Shown here piece by piece: positions 24,163-35,431 of a stretch of 64,000 nucleotides of DNA (position 1 is its first letter; each line of letters opens with the position of its first letter). Origin of the DNA: Bradysia coprophila (lineage: Eukaryota > Arthropoda > Insecta > Diptera > Sciaridae); NCBI RefSeq assembly GCF_014529535.1, contig NW_023503616.1, positions 62,001 through 126,000 on the forward strand, written 5' to 3'. The notes beneath the pieces are model-generated. The model saw nothing but the letters and a program-made list of their open reading frames with translations. It was not told where the DNA came from and did not search any database. The position numbers and the translations under genes were made by a program.

Positions 24163-26246
24163 TTATTGTTTAATTTGAATCTTACATTTTTCTGTATCAA
24201 TAACATTTCGTCCGTGAATGTTTCTGCAATGAGTCTGCAAATTATTTCTGAAGCTAAATACTTTCGAACAAATTTCACACGAATATTTAACCTTATGCAT
24301 TTGTTCGTGAGTGTGTCGGACACCACTTCGACAAAATGATTTACCACAACCAACTCGACAAGGATACTTCCGATCTCCCGTATGAACAGAACGAATATGA
24401 GCTTGAAGTACGTTATCTTGGTAATATTTCTTGTCACATAGCTTGCATGCGTAACTGCGAACGTGCAAGTGCGCGCTCTTTTCATGTACTCTCAACCTAG
24501 ACGAAGTAAAATAACTGGCTCCACAAAGATGGCAAAGAAAGGGACGATCTTTCGCGTGTACACCGTGGATATGCACCCTCAAACCTGACAATTTGCTGAA
24601 CATTTTTCCACAAATATCACACATGCATGACGCTCCATCGTGTACCTCGATCTGGTGGTCTCGAAGAAGTCTGTATGTTCGGAATTTTTCGAAGCATAGA
24701 CCGCAAATCGTTTTATTTAAATTTAGTGGATTCAAGTGAATGTTTTGCATGTGATAGTCGAGACGCAACGGACCAACACGTGCTTTGCATATAGGACATT
24801 CAACTGCATCTCTTAAAAAATTGTTTGATCTCGACACCTCAGAATCTTCAGTTGAATCAGACCCACTGAAATCATCGGTAACAACATCACTATCTCTCTC
24901 GGCTTGGTCTTCATATTCAGACGATTCGGTCGAACTCTCATCGTCGTTGCTTGACTGGTGATCCTCCGTCCTCGATGGATTTTGCACGCCGTTTGATTGT
25001 GCACTAATTTCTGGACTGGTCAGAGAATGGTAGACATCGGAAATCAAATTTTTCGATTCGGTGTAGTATTGTTCAGCTGTTGTCTTTTCAATGTCGAACA
25101 GGTCTCCGAGAACTTCAAATTCTTCGTTCAGCCGTTGCTTTCTAAGACCTAACATTATTTTCATTTCCACCCATGAATCGGTCAACACATTCGTCATCCT
25201 GTTAATTATGCGCAGTAGTCGATTGAAATGACTCGGTTCCAATCCTATGTAGTACAATGATTTCCTTTTCATGAGCTTTATTGTCAGTGGCATCATTGGG
25301 GTGAATTTTATCTCGGCTTCACCATCGAAATCATTTACACCTTGGTCTGCGTGGTCTCGAGATGGTAAATTATTGTCTTCGAAATTATTACAAAGAAACG
25401 TCGACATATCTAGCAACGAAATGTCATCAGTGTTGGGTTCTAATTCTTCGGTGAATGAAACATCGTCGTTTGTAGGTTCAGGGTCAGGATTCGGTATACT
25501 AGGCAATCGGGCTGTGAACGATGAGACTTTCGAACTTTTCTTCTTGTATTGGCGCTTCTTTGCAGTACGCCTTTGTGCTACGAGTCCGATGCGCCTTTTA
25601 GTAGCCGGTCTGGCCCTGCTTTTGGGCTCTACTTCTTCGGTGAATGAAACATAGTCGTTGTTAGATTCTTGTTCTTCGCTTTCCTCCCCTGATTGAAGTG
25701 AATCATTGTCGCAATCATCACGGTTCAGTTTTGAAGACTGAAATTCAAAAACAACACACATAAATGATCATGACCATGCATTTGAATAAGATTTGCTGTT
25801 GAGTTACCTGTCCACTGTCCTGGCCTCCTAGTATTTGCCAAAGTCTTCTTGAACGAGACGGTTTTATTGATGGATAAATTCCAGATCTGATACTACACTC
25901 TGTCGATCCATTCGCATCTATTGCGATAATGCTGTCGGTTTCAATCTAAAAATTACAGCAGTGCGGTGAGACATATAATAACTTACTGTAATGTAGACGG
26001 CCTTACATTAAAATGAAGTTCACAACAGTATAGAGTGCTCCGTGGAATAATGCGTTTCAGAATCCCAATCTTTTTGTCGTGCTGTGACATACTGGAATTG
26101 ACAGCCACTTTCCAGTGAAGACCTTCATTTCCTTGGGGAACTCGAAAAAAATGTATTGGATTACCGTCAACGATCTTCTTGTTTGAGCAATTCGGAACGA
26201 AGCAATTGACATTCGCTCCATTTTCGATTTTAAGTGTTTTTGCCAT
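24163..26246 (-). CDS. THAP / transposase-HTH / seven-C2H2 zinc-finger protein
   Basis: Three exons, 26246-26007, 25945-25808 and 25737-24163, join in phase 0 to give about 650 aa. Residues 1-80 form a THAP-type zinc-binding domain: CFVPNC, then HFFRVP, a conserved W and CELHF (C-x4-C ... C-x2-H). An acidic linker follows with a repeated VSFTEE-EP motif and a basic KKRQYKKKSSK patch. Next is YYIGLEPSHF ... LGLRKQRLNEEFEVLGDLFDIEKTTAEQYY, split here by dots, which resembles the helix-turn-helix region of PIF/Harbinger-type transposases. The C-terminus carries seven C2H2 fingers, starting near CPICKARVGPLRLDYH and ending CEICSKVFSFRNN. It is probably a nuclear DNA-binding regulator. AATAAA overlaps the stop codon on this strand. 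THAP and finger calls are strong; the transposase relationship is inferred from motif shape. Confidence 0.82.
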
Positions 26247-26520
26247 GTGAAGAAATATTTGTGAAACGGTTTCGGTTTTTGATCGAGATCGATTCGTTGT
26301 TCCTTTTGTCTAACTAAATTTTGGTCAGCAAAACATCAGACCGACTTTTGTTTACATGTTTCTGTTCTTCTTCTTCTTCATTTGATTCAAACTATGTGAA
26401 TGGTGCGTACGGTGAGGTGAAAATAATGTTTTGATGGTGAATATAGTAGCTGTCAATCTGTGGAATCTATATGAGTCCAATCAAACCGCCAGTTTAACAT
26501 TGAAAGTTAACTGAAAAAGA
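26247..26520. promoter_or_regulatory. Shared bidirectional promoter region
   Basis: Only 274 bp separate the start codons of the THAP gene (minus, 26246) and dgt3 (plus, 26521). Both promoters must lie within or overlap this interval unless there are unseen 5' exons. No TATA box stands out, as is common for housekeeping divergent promoters. Confidence 0.55.
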
Positions 26521-28885
26521 ATGGTAAGTAATCTGTTATCGATAATGACGGCAAAAATAATGACAAGCTCTGGGAAATATGGTCCTTCATATAGTAAAAT
26601 GCTTGTTAAAAATATTGAAGTACACGATTTGAAATCAACCGATTAAAAATACTTTGATCGATGGGTAATATATCCGATCTAATTACATTCCCAGTCTGAC
26701 AACAAGGAGATTTTGAAGAACTTGGGCCTGCATAACATGCTGATTTCGCCCGATTTCACAAATTTTACTCGTTGGTTCTGCGAATTGACCGAGGAAAATC
26801 ATTTAAGTGAAGAGGAGATTGTCAAGTAAATCATTGGCGTTTCTATCGGCCATCGATGAGTTTCATTATCATGTCAAATTTTGTAGAATCAACGAACTGA
26901 AGTCAGCTGGTACATTCATCGATGATATTGACTTGCTGAACCAACGTATTAACGAAGTTTTTGAGGATAGACTCACGGATCTTGGAGAGATCGAAGAACT
27001 ACAGGATGAATACAATGATCTCAAAGACACTGAGGAAGCGTTGGAGAATATGTTGTCCGCAGCAAAGTGAGTAAACTTCATTTTGTGCCTTCGGCCTTGA
27101 TAAGTCAAATCTTGTAATTCTCTTTAGTGCAACTGAATTGAAAATGGATGAAGAATTGAATCGATTGAACTCAGATATTCAAGCCGACCAAATGAATATT
27201 GAATCTTTGACCCAGAACTCTCAAGCCGATGCGCAATTTTTGGAGGACCTGACTACGAGAAATATTGAAAATCGTTGTAGTTTCCTCACATCATTCTCAA
27301 GCCAAGTAATAATAACATCGACACGAATGCACGAATGTTCACTTATGCCCCCATACGATAACAATTTGTTTACAGCTATCGCATCCTATGCGTTGGTGTC
27401 GGTTGGACTACGACAACTATTTGGTCGGCTGCGATAATTTTTCATTGTCAATGAAAATGATCTTCGAAAAGACGCTTAAATTAAGGGACAGTTCGGTAAG
27501 CAAACCTTCAACAGCACCAACCGTATTTATGAAATATTCATTTTTCAGAGCTTTGTGGAAGAGGACCCTGAGCACAATAAGCGTTTATATGATCTTTTCA
27601 CTCTTCAAAACACTTTCACTCGAACAGCGTCAGCTCTACACGAAGCGGAATCAGATTTGTATCGAATCGATGCAATCATCGATGCATTGTCCAAACCAGT
27701 ACAATCGATGAGCCCTGGATTGATGAGGTAGAGTCGAATGACGAAAATCGTTTGGAAGGAAAATTTCACGAATTTTCACACAATTTTCTTCCAGCGAACA
27801 AATTGAACAGCTCACTTGGCAGAATGCGGAAATGGAAGAGAATCTGGAAAATCTGGAATCACTAATCCAGGAAAAGATCGCTCAATTGGGTTATCAGGAA
27901 GCAAAGTTTTGCGAAGTGGAAAATAATAGAGAAAAACTGGTGGCTGCCGAGAAACGTGTGGATATAATGAAAAAGTGCGCAGCGTCAATTTCGGAGAACT
28001 TATTGTTAACCGAAGTATTGTGCCTAATGGTGAACTTGGAGAAGGAAACGATGAATATTATTTTGGATAGCGTAGCTTCGGCTCATTACGAAGAAGAAAA
28101 TGAACAATGCGCCAGTAACTTGGTTTGTAACGACTGAAACAGAAACTTTTATGTTCGCTCCATAACTCATATTGCAGGAAATTCTTACGAAAATATCCTC
28201 CAACTCTATGGCCGATCATGTAGGAGAAGAGTTTTCGGAACAAGTTGCTGAAATGATTGCAGATGATATCGTTGCAGACAGTACGATATCCGAAGAGCCT
28301 GCCAATCCTTTTGCCAAATATGCAGAGCGGGTCAATCACTTTGCAGTGCAATTAGAAGACATAATTTCTGATTCGTACCAAATTAAGATCGCCGATTCAA
28401 TCAAAGATTTGTACGCTATGGACGTAGCTTTATTGTCAAGTTTTTCTGATATTTTTTTTTAAATGTATTTCAGTAATGGCATATCGGCACACTTGAATGC
28501 ATTCATTGGAAATGGTCCATCGCATAAGCCGAATATTTGGAATTTACCCGTCTTAGCTGAATCGGAAATTTATAAGCGGAAATTCGACTTGATGTTCGAT
28601 TTGTCACGCATGATGCGGCATAATTTCATGGAAAAGTACCATCAGCCATTTGTAAGGCTTCAGTTCATAATCGCATAGCTCAGCGCTCGAAAAATGTGTA
28701 TTTAACAATTGACTTATAATTCGCAGATGAACGATGAATTGTGGAAGCGTCGACAATTGTTGTGGATATGGTTTTTAACGGATGAGGAAGCATTTTTGGA
28801 AGCTTTTCAAAAAACCGTTGCCGATTCAAAGAGGACTGCAAACCATGGAAATGTTTCCTTTGGTGGGTTGAAGCGAAATCAATAG
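26521..28885 (+). CDS. dgt3: Augmin complex subunit dgt3 / HAUS3
   Basis: HAUS3/Dgt3 belongs to augmin, the eight-subunit complex that recruits gamma-tubulin to existing microtubules in the spindle. Ten exons: 26521-26523, 26695-26825, 26887-27066, 27128-27305, 27376-27495, 27549-27727, 27795-28122, 28178-28410, 28474-28651, 28727-28885. They sum to 1689 nt, a 562-aa protein, close to the size of fly dgt3 and human HAUS3 (about 600). The N-terminus (LGLHNMLISPDFTNFTRWFC) fits the HAUS3 N-terminal domain, and the rest is mostly heptad-rich coiled coil. Exon 1 contributes only ATG. The donor of exon 8 (TTT|GTACGC) is weak and was chosen because it is the only one nearby that keeps frame. ATTAAA near 28955 may be the poly(A) signal. 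Confidence 0.82.
26524..26694 (+). repeat. dgt3 intron 1 made of repeat R
   Basis: From about 26531 to 26685 this 171-bp intron aligns at roughly 90% (by eye) with repeat R copies at 41930-42145 (inverted) and 56540-56700. Shared blocks include ATCTGTTATCGATAATGAC, GACAAGCTCTGGG and AAAAATACTTTGATCGAT. Only the GTAAGTA donor and the last about 9 bases before the CAG acceptor lie outside. Confidence 0.75.
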
Positions 28886-29112
28886 TTTCAGCAAAGACAA
28901 TATGTGATATACCGGATAAACTGTACTGGCCATTAGTTATAATTTTTCGAAACAATTAAATATTCATTCTAATTATGGCTATGGTTTCACGATTAAACAT
29001 TGGCGACGCCTGTACCGGAATACATACGGATGCGGCAATTGAGCCAAAATTCAAATCGAAAAGTCAAGTGACGAAACATCAAATTGTTCGAAGCGAAAGT
29101 TTTGGGTGCGAC

Positions 29113-29281
29113 CAACGCACTTCAAGCAAAAGTGGTACTCTAAATAGTGTAATAGGGTACTGAAACTTGACAGTGCTTCATACAAAATTTTACACTGTAA
29201 AAATAGTGGGGATAAAATCTCATACAAAAAGTACTCTATTTGGCAGCTGTCATAAATAGCACTTTTGCTTGAAGTGCGTTG
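29113..29281. mobile_element. MITE family B, copy 1
   Basis: The left end is CAACGCACTTCAAGCAAAAG and the right end CTTGAAGTGCGTTG. Flanks GTGCGAC and GTGCTAC match at 6 of 7 bases, consistent with an aged 7-bp duplication. It is 169 bp and non-coding. Confidence 0.7.
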
Positions 29282-29354
29282 GTGCTACGAATATCCATAG
29301 AAATTTAAATAAAGCGTGTTGTTAAAGAGACACATAGCTAGCTGCCATCGCTAA

Positions 29355-29681
29355 GAAACACCGTTTGAATGCAAGAAATGTACGAAGAAATTCAAGTTAT
29401 TTAGCTCGCACATGCAAATTTTCCGCTCAATAATTCAGAAAAAAATATATTTTCCGTTGAACAAAGTAGTTAAGCGACGAGCAGTTTATGGTGTAAGAGA
29501 TCGGCGGAGAGATTATGAACTTGACATTCAAAAATACGATTTTTATTTAAAATTGTTGTATTGCTTGGCCAGTAATTCGACATTAACTAAATGTTGTATT
29601 GACCAAATTGTTGAAAAACATTTTTTTGAAAAAAATTCTTTTATTCAACCAACGAAACGTGTTACCGTTTACAATTCATGA
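29355..29681 (+). pseudogene. Possible C2H2 zinc-finger gene relic
   Basis: An open frame after a TAA at 29352 starts ETPFECKKCTKKFKLFSSHM, which resembles one C2H2 finger (F-x-C-x2-C-x3-F ... H) with a damaged second half. The remaining about 85 codons are Lys/Phe-rich and unrecognised. A 29-bp tandem duplication (29652-29680 and 29681-29705) occurs at its end. No start codon precedes the finger. A chance resemblance is possible. Confidence 0.3.
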
Positions 29682-30485
29682 CGAAACGTTTTACCGTTTA
29701 CAATCAAAGTGGACGAACAACAAGGACAAACAATGCTGATTTCGGTGTATCACACCTCATCAGTGCACCTTTGCGATGACCATGTGCATATCAGCACGAC
29801 CCAAACTGAAATGAGCAATCATTTCAATTGTACGAGCGCACACTTCTTCGTTAGGGGTGTCCAAAAAACTAAAGTACCAAAATGTTTGGGGCACAGGGCA
29901 GAAAATCAATCTATATGGTCCCCTGATAAAAAGTGTCTATGGGACCGACTCGATCCGAATCGATTTAGGGGTCGCTCAATGACGAAGTATGTGAAAAATA
30001 GCCAAAATCACTTGCAAACCAGGTTTTTAGAAAAAAAATTATTTCGGACTGATGATGAAGAGTGATGTTAGGACATCTTCGTTTATATTAGTGTAATATC
30101 ATCATGAGAAAACATTTTTCAACTTTTCCCATGTATCGACACCTACTCTGTCCAGGCAGCGCTCGTCAAAGATCAGATTCATAGCGTATATTCTGAGAGC
30201 GAGTCCGTATTGGTGACGAGCGACACTCAAAAAATTATTGTGTGGAAATGTTCAGAGAAGCGAGGGCTTCAAGATATTGCAAAAAAAGTTTAATTATTTC
30301 AGATTTGTTTGACAATATTCAGATAAAACTTAATACTGGGTACCCTCGGCGAACTTTGATGAGTTGTACTGGATGTCCAGCCAATTGTTCCAATCTTGTT
30401 TTATCATTTCTTGATAGCTTACCATGTGGCCATTCAAAATAAACCAAATTTGTCATAAGGTACAAACTAAATCGACATCGACGAG

Positions 30486-30714
30486 ACCTAATGTGTGCCC
30501 ATGTCGCATTTCTCGAAAATTTCAATATGAAAAAAAATGAAAATTTCGAATTTCATGATTTTCGGAAGTTTGACGAAACAGAGCTTATTTACGAAACTAA
30601 ATGAGAATAATACTTCAAAATAATACACCTTGAAAGTGTTTTAGAAAATAAATTTCATCTTTCGTATTTTTTATATTGAAATTTTCGAGAAATGCGACAT
30701 GGGCACACATTAGG
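30486..30714. repeat. Inverted repeat with perfect 43-bp arms
   Basis: The left arm 30486-30528 begins ACCTAATGTGTGCCCATGTC. The right arm 30672-30714 is its exact reverse complement. The spacer is about 143 bp and AT-rich. Perfect arms suggest recent origin or conversion; it is probably a MITE. Confidence 0.7.
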
Positions 30715-31538
30715 TCGCATACAGCTTTTTTGGGAAAAAAAATAAATACGATGTACACTTTCAAAGTTCGAAACAAGACTTTTGCGATTTGGGCAAGATG
30801 CAGTAAAGAAAAAAAATTGAAGGTATGTCAAAGGTTCTAACAAAAGGTGGTCGATACTCGTTCTATGTATTCTCTAGAATTGAAAGACGAATCAAAGAAG
30901 TTATAACTTGCTTGAATCGCCGATTTTTTGTTTTAAAATTAAACAAAAAGTTTACCCTCTCACATGTCTATTGCTTGATTTGAACAGATTCAACATAATC
31001 CTTCATTTGAAAGTGAATTTCTCACTGTAATTCGACGACACCGCCACTCAGTACGAAATTCCAAAAGACAAGAATCTAGGTTTTCATTTGTTAGGGTAGG
31101 ATCAAAATAAATACTTTTCTCCTACTCCTATTAACTGCACATTCTGGTTTGCCACTGTTTGATTCCAAATATGTCTTCTCAAGTCACAGTGACTTCAATT
31201 GAAGAAATGTAAATGTTTAAAAACGTACCAGGTGAAATCGAACGCATGTTCTACTGGTCGTTTTTATACGTCCCTAGAAAGGTGTTGACATCTAGAAGTA
31301 AAAAAAAATGTGAAAAATTCCTTAACTCTTACGTGGCCAGGTGAAAACCAAAAACATTCACTTTTTTATAGAGGTATCTTGAGATACATGAAAGGTACAG
31401 GGTTGTTATTGTATACCAGTTTGGGAACGCTGATCTCCAAAAAGTACGTTAGCAGTTGGAATTAGGAAGTACATACATTGTAAGATTCAATAGTTATTCT
31501 CACCGTATATGAATTTAGTCAAGCCCTTGTTCCGAAAA

Positions 31539-31630
31539 GCAAGGTGTGTCTCAATTATGTCTCTCATCGCTTCCAAAGTAATAGCGAATATACCTTGGAG
31601 CGATGAGAGACATGATTGAGACACACTTGC
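31539..31630. repeat. 92-bp hairpin-forming inverted repeat
   Basis: The left arm begins GCAAGGTGTGTCTCAATTAT and the right arm ends GATTGAGACACACTTGC. Both contain CTCTCATCGCT or its complement. A transcript would fold into a long stem; it may be a MITE or a pre-miRNA-like hairpin. Confidence 0.55.
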
Positions 31631-31873
31631 TCAGACAATACTCAGAACTATGTTGACTTTACAGAAACAACTAATCATCTGCTATCGATCTAGTTTGCTT
31701 CTAAATAGCAAAGCTGTAAAAGTGTTGAAGTACAAGATTTTCTATCTTAATCATTAAAACAACAGACGTAACAGATACGACCATATTATATTATCATAGG
31801 CTTGTCATTCGCGAAAATAAATTACAATAAAAATTGAGAGAGCCAATCGAACTTTCGAACAAGAAACTTACAT

Positions 31874-33584
31874 TCAACTAATACTGACGGTTGAATTGTA
31901 TTCAATCGGCTTATTTACAATTAAAAACACTGGATTCATTGTGACATCGTTCATGATTGAAATGTTTTCCGAATTGTGGTCCTTGACTATGATTTTGGGC
32001 AATCCGACGGGAATGGGCTTTCCTATAAGAACCAAAAACGATTAGACAAAATGAATGCCGAAATTGAGTACAATAAATGTACCAGACGCCATCGCTTTAG
32101 CCACCGAACAGTCTTGATGGGCCAGCAGTATTGACTTTAATTGCCTCACTTCAGCTCGAAGGTCCCTATTTTCTTCCTCCAGTTTAATGTTTCTTTGCTT
32201 CGTTTCATTGTGCCACATTTTCAGCTTATTTCTGTAGGAAGTAGATAGAATGTTAGGTGTGAATAATTTTTTTGATAACTTATTGGGTATCAGGTAAATT
32301 ATTGTCTGAGTAATTTATAGCCTGACACAGACGGGAGATTGATCAAGATTGTTTAATTTGTTAGTTTTAACAGACTATTTGTTGAATTGCAAACATCATT
32401 ATACCTGTAACGTTTGGCTGCGGCTCGATTTCGTGAAACTTTCAACTTGTCATCCGATTTTTCTGTAACGTCTTTTTTCAGTGTTTTCTTATCGGTCACC
32501 GCTGGCCTAACATTCCTTTTAACACTCGATTCAGCGGTTTCAAGATTCGTCTTCAGTATCGTCGCTTTCAGCTTATCCTTCACTGACACGGTATTTTCTT
32601 CTACTGGTCGAGACTTGGGCAGCAATAATCGCTTACTGGACTCGTTCAAATTAATTTTTAAAATTTTCGGCGTTGTTTCAAATTTGACCTTTCGCTCCGA
32701 AGTGGTAGTAATTGGAATCATTGGCAGAATTCTTGTCAATTTTGGCAGGGGTTTAACGACTATTGTTTTCGCATTCTGAGCTATGGGTTGAGCTACGGAT
32801 TGTGGAGGCGCAGTGTTTGTTTCCCCGCTTAGTGTTTCGTCAACTATTTTTTTAAACTTTGAACGTAGACTTGACGGCTTTTTCGATATAATGAGCCCTG
32901 GTGGCCTCGGTTTGTGCATATGAAATACAATAATATCGTCTGTCTTATCATCAACCGGTCCATTATCACCCGAAAAATTCGGCTCACTGTCAATTTCTTC
33001 AATCAATTCAATTTTCGTATCAATTGTTCCACTTGTGTCTGTTTCAAAGGTACAATCTTCCAATTCATTGTCACTATTGCCTTGGCTGGCTATGACCTCG
33101 TCACCTAGCGTTATAGATTCCTCTTTAAATGTGCAATTCGATAGATCATAGTACGGCAATACGTTCGGAGTGTGTAATGTCGTCTCGTCTTGTGGCAATG
33201 TATCGTCCACAATCATTCCGTGGTCCAACGTCGGTGTAATCGATGAGCAATGTTTGGATTCAACAGCTTGACGAAATGTTTCTTCGAAGGGATTGACGTG
33301 TTGCAAATGCAAATCCTCAAATAGGCCGACTTCATCGCAATTTCGTATCAGGCGTGTGGGGGTCGGTGTTTGATCGGCTTTAAAATAGATAGTTTTAATT
33401 ACATTACACTGGGCAGTGGGTGCAAACAGTTCGTATCATTACCAACAAACGCGGCTTTATTTCCTAGACTCAATTGCAAAGACATTGCATGTTTCTTTGT
33501 GTGTACATTCAGATGGTCTAAGTTCGTGAAACTCATGGTACATCCTTCAGCTTTACAAGCGAATGGTTTCTGAGTTTCGTCCAT
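31874..33584 (-). CDS. Atf2: ATF2-type bZIP transcription factor
   Basis: Activating transcription factor 2 is a nuclear bZIP protein phosphorylated by JNK and p38; it binds CRE-like sites as homodimer or with Jun. Four exons, 33584-33443, 33377-32405, 32231-32083 and 32022-31874, sum to 1413 nt (470 aa). The N-terminus has the ATF2 zinc finger KPFACKAEGCTMSF with H-x4-H spacing. It is followed by the transactivation motif DQTPTPTRLIRNCDEVGLFE, which carries the Thr-Pro pair targeted by JNK/p38. The exon 2/3 junction splits the basic region, SRNRAAAKRYR|NKLKMW, and the leucine zipper follows (LEEENRDLRAEVRQLKSILL). The usual Cys of the basic region (RCR in vertebrate ATF2) is Tyr here. A C-terminal tail of about 50 aa lacks recognisable motifs. 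Identity is firm. Confidence 0.93.
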
Positions 33585-34240
33585 TCTTATACAAAACGAA
33601 CAGGAAATTGTTATGCAGGAAATAACCAGGAGTCGATCAACTAGATTTCAGCTTCGTTTTTCATTAAATTCATCGGCGTAGCATTTGGACTTAAAATTTT
33701 TTAGTTTTGCAACATTGTCTCCATTTTAGTAACCCATTTTAGGATACAGTTAATTGGGAATATTAAGTTTTTCCAAACAGATTTTTCGGTCCTTTAAAGT
33801 TTAATGTCAAAACAACATATTTTTGTGAAACAAACGTCACAAATGTCAGTAATAAAATAATAGAACCCAAGTGTGGAAAGTGGGAGATGCAGATTTAAAA
33901 ATTTGCGCGAGAATTAAAAGCCTTCAAATATATGCGTAAACATTTCCATCTGTTCTAAGCCTATTCTGACATCATGCTACATGGCCGAAAACAAGAGTTT
34001 CTCTACACCATTTTAGCTTTTTCGGCACCTTAAATGAACCATTTCTTGCATATCTGTTTTGAACGTTTGATTTTTTCGGCGATTTCGCAAGTAGTGGCCT
34101 GAACGAAATGTCGTTCAAAACAGATACGAAATAGTACATTTCGTACCTAGGACTAAAAGTCTTTTTTCCAGAAGAAGTTTCCAGACAGAGCCGAAGGCGA
34201 ATCGAATACTTTTCGGGTCCTAGGTATGAAATAGCAATTT

Positions 34241-34462
34241 ACATAACTAGGGATAAAGAGATAATAAGTAGATTTTTTGTGTTAATTTGGTTGATCCGAG
34301 GCGTAGCCGAGATCAAATATCACACAAAAACGAGTCTTTTCATTTTTAACCTGTTATATATTGGATTTTACATGCTGAGGGTAGTAGTTCAGAAGACATG
34401 CTTGAACACGAAAAATACGATTTTCGACGCATGTAGAATGTAAATCTCTTTTTTATGTATAC
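34241..34462. repeat. Dispersed palindromic repeat family G, copy 1
   Basis: It shares GTTGATCCGAGGCG, the opposing CACGAAAACGAG-type arm and a CGACGCATGTAG tail with the copy at 56266-56476. Each copy consists of two consecutive palindromes, about 115 and 80 bp. It is non-coding. Confidence 0.6.
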
Positions 34463-34499
34463 ACCGTTAATATGACATCTGTCAGAAAACATCTGTTCT

Positions 34500-34623
34500 C
34501 ACCGCACTTCGAGCATGAGTAGTACTCAACATAGTGTGCTGAAATTGACACTGTAAAAAAACCATTTCATAAAAAATAGCACTCTATTTGGCAACTGTCG
34601 ACTATGATGCTTGAAGTGCGTTG
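34500..34623. mobile_element. MITE family B, copy 2
   Basis: The left end is CACCGCACTTCGAGCATGAG and the right end CTTGAAGTGCGTTG. Flanks CTGTTCT and CTCTTCT match at 6 of 7 bases. The interior shares GACACTGTAAAAA and CTCTATTTGGCA with copy 1. Confidence 0.65.
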
Positions 34624-34938
34624 CTCTTCTAACAAAACAGGATTTGTCAAACTTTAAAACGCCCCCCAAAAATAAACGGGTCAATTGATTTTTTCATATG
34701 TTTTCCACTTTAATAAACAAAATATTCTCTTCTAAATCGATGGAGTCACTAGAACTGATAGTCGATAATTTTCAATTTGTATAACTAAGTCATGACTATC
34801 GGTGCCACGCACTAATTTAACAATCAAGTAATGGCAAGCGGATCATGTTGTATAATGGAAATAACGAAATCTATTAGTTTACTTAAAGTGCGTTGATCAA
34901 ATGCTTCATGCTTCATACTTCAATTTCATGCATTTGAT

Positions 34939-35068
34939 CAAAACGCACTTCAAGCATGAATGGTACTCTCAATCTAAATAGAGTACGAAAGTAAAACACT
35001 GTAAAAACTTTTTCATGTAAAATAGAACGTTCTTTCTGTAGCTGATCACTCATGCTTGAATTGAGTTG
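34939..35068. mobile_element. MITE family B, copy 3
   Basis: It begins CAAAACGCACTTCAAGCATG and ends GCTTGAATTGAGTTG. It is flanked by the exact 7-mer ATTTGAT on both sides (34932-34938 and 35069-35075). Confidence 0.7.
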
Positions 35069-35431
35069 ATTTGATACACAATCTACTACTTCCTTAGTTT
35101 AAACATATAATATGATGTACATATAGAAATTATAACTAGAGTTCAACATTTATTTCGGTCATCGTTCTCGATAATACATGACTAGCCCTTACTCAGAATA
35201 CTTCAGATAGGATAGTCGGTTCCTATTTGAAATTAGAATTATTACCATTGCACTCATGTGTTTTTAGTTTCGTATGTACCAATTGAATTAAATTAAAAAT
35301 GAGACAACAATACACGAAACACAAAATTTATTTTCCACACATTGATGACAAAGTTCTTACAAGCTGACAAAACGAACAAAAATTTGATGAACACTGAAGA
35401 ATGGCAGTTCGTACTGACTTCGTGACACTGT

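Larger units (their letters stand above)
28886..31873. other. Intergenic between dgt3 and Atf2 with repeats and gene relics
   Basis: It holds family-B MITE 29113-29281, a zinc-finger-like relic 29355-29681, a long inverted repeat 30486-30714 and a hairpin 31539-31630. A repeat-R relic (ATCATCTGCTATCGAT) lies near 31675. ORF 29709-30065 has no recognised domain. No functional gene was found. Confidence 0.5.
33585..35431. other. Intergenic between Atf2 and CFAP52 with MITEs
   Basis: It contains family-G copy 34241-34462, family-B copies 34500-34623 and 34939-35068, and a loose inverted repeat around 34050-34130 (CTGTTTTGAACG and its complement). TTTATT at 35327-35332 gives AATAAA on the minus strand, 100 bp past the CFAP52 stop. 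No gene was seen. Confidence 0.5.
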
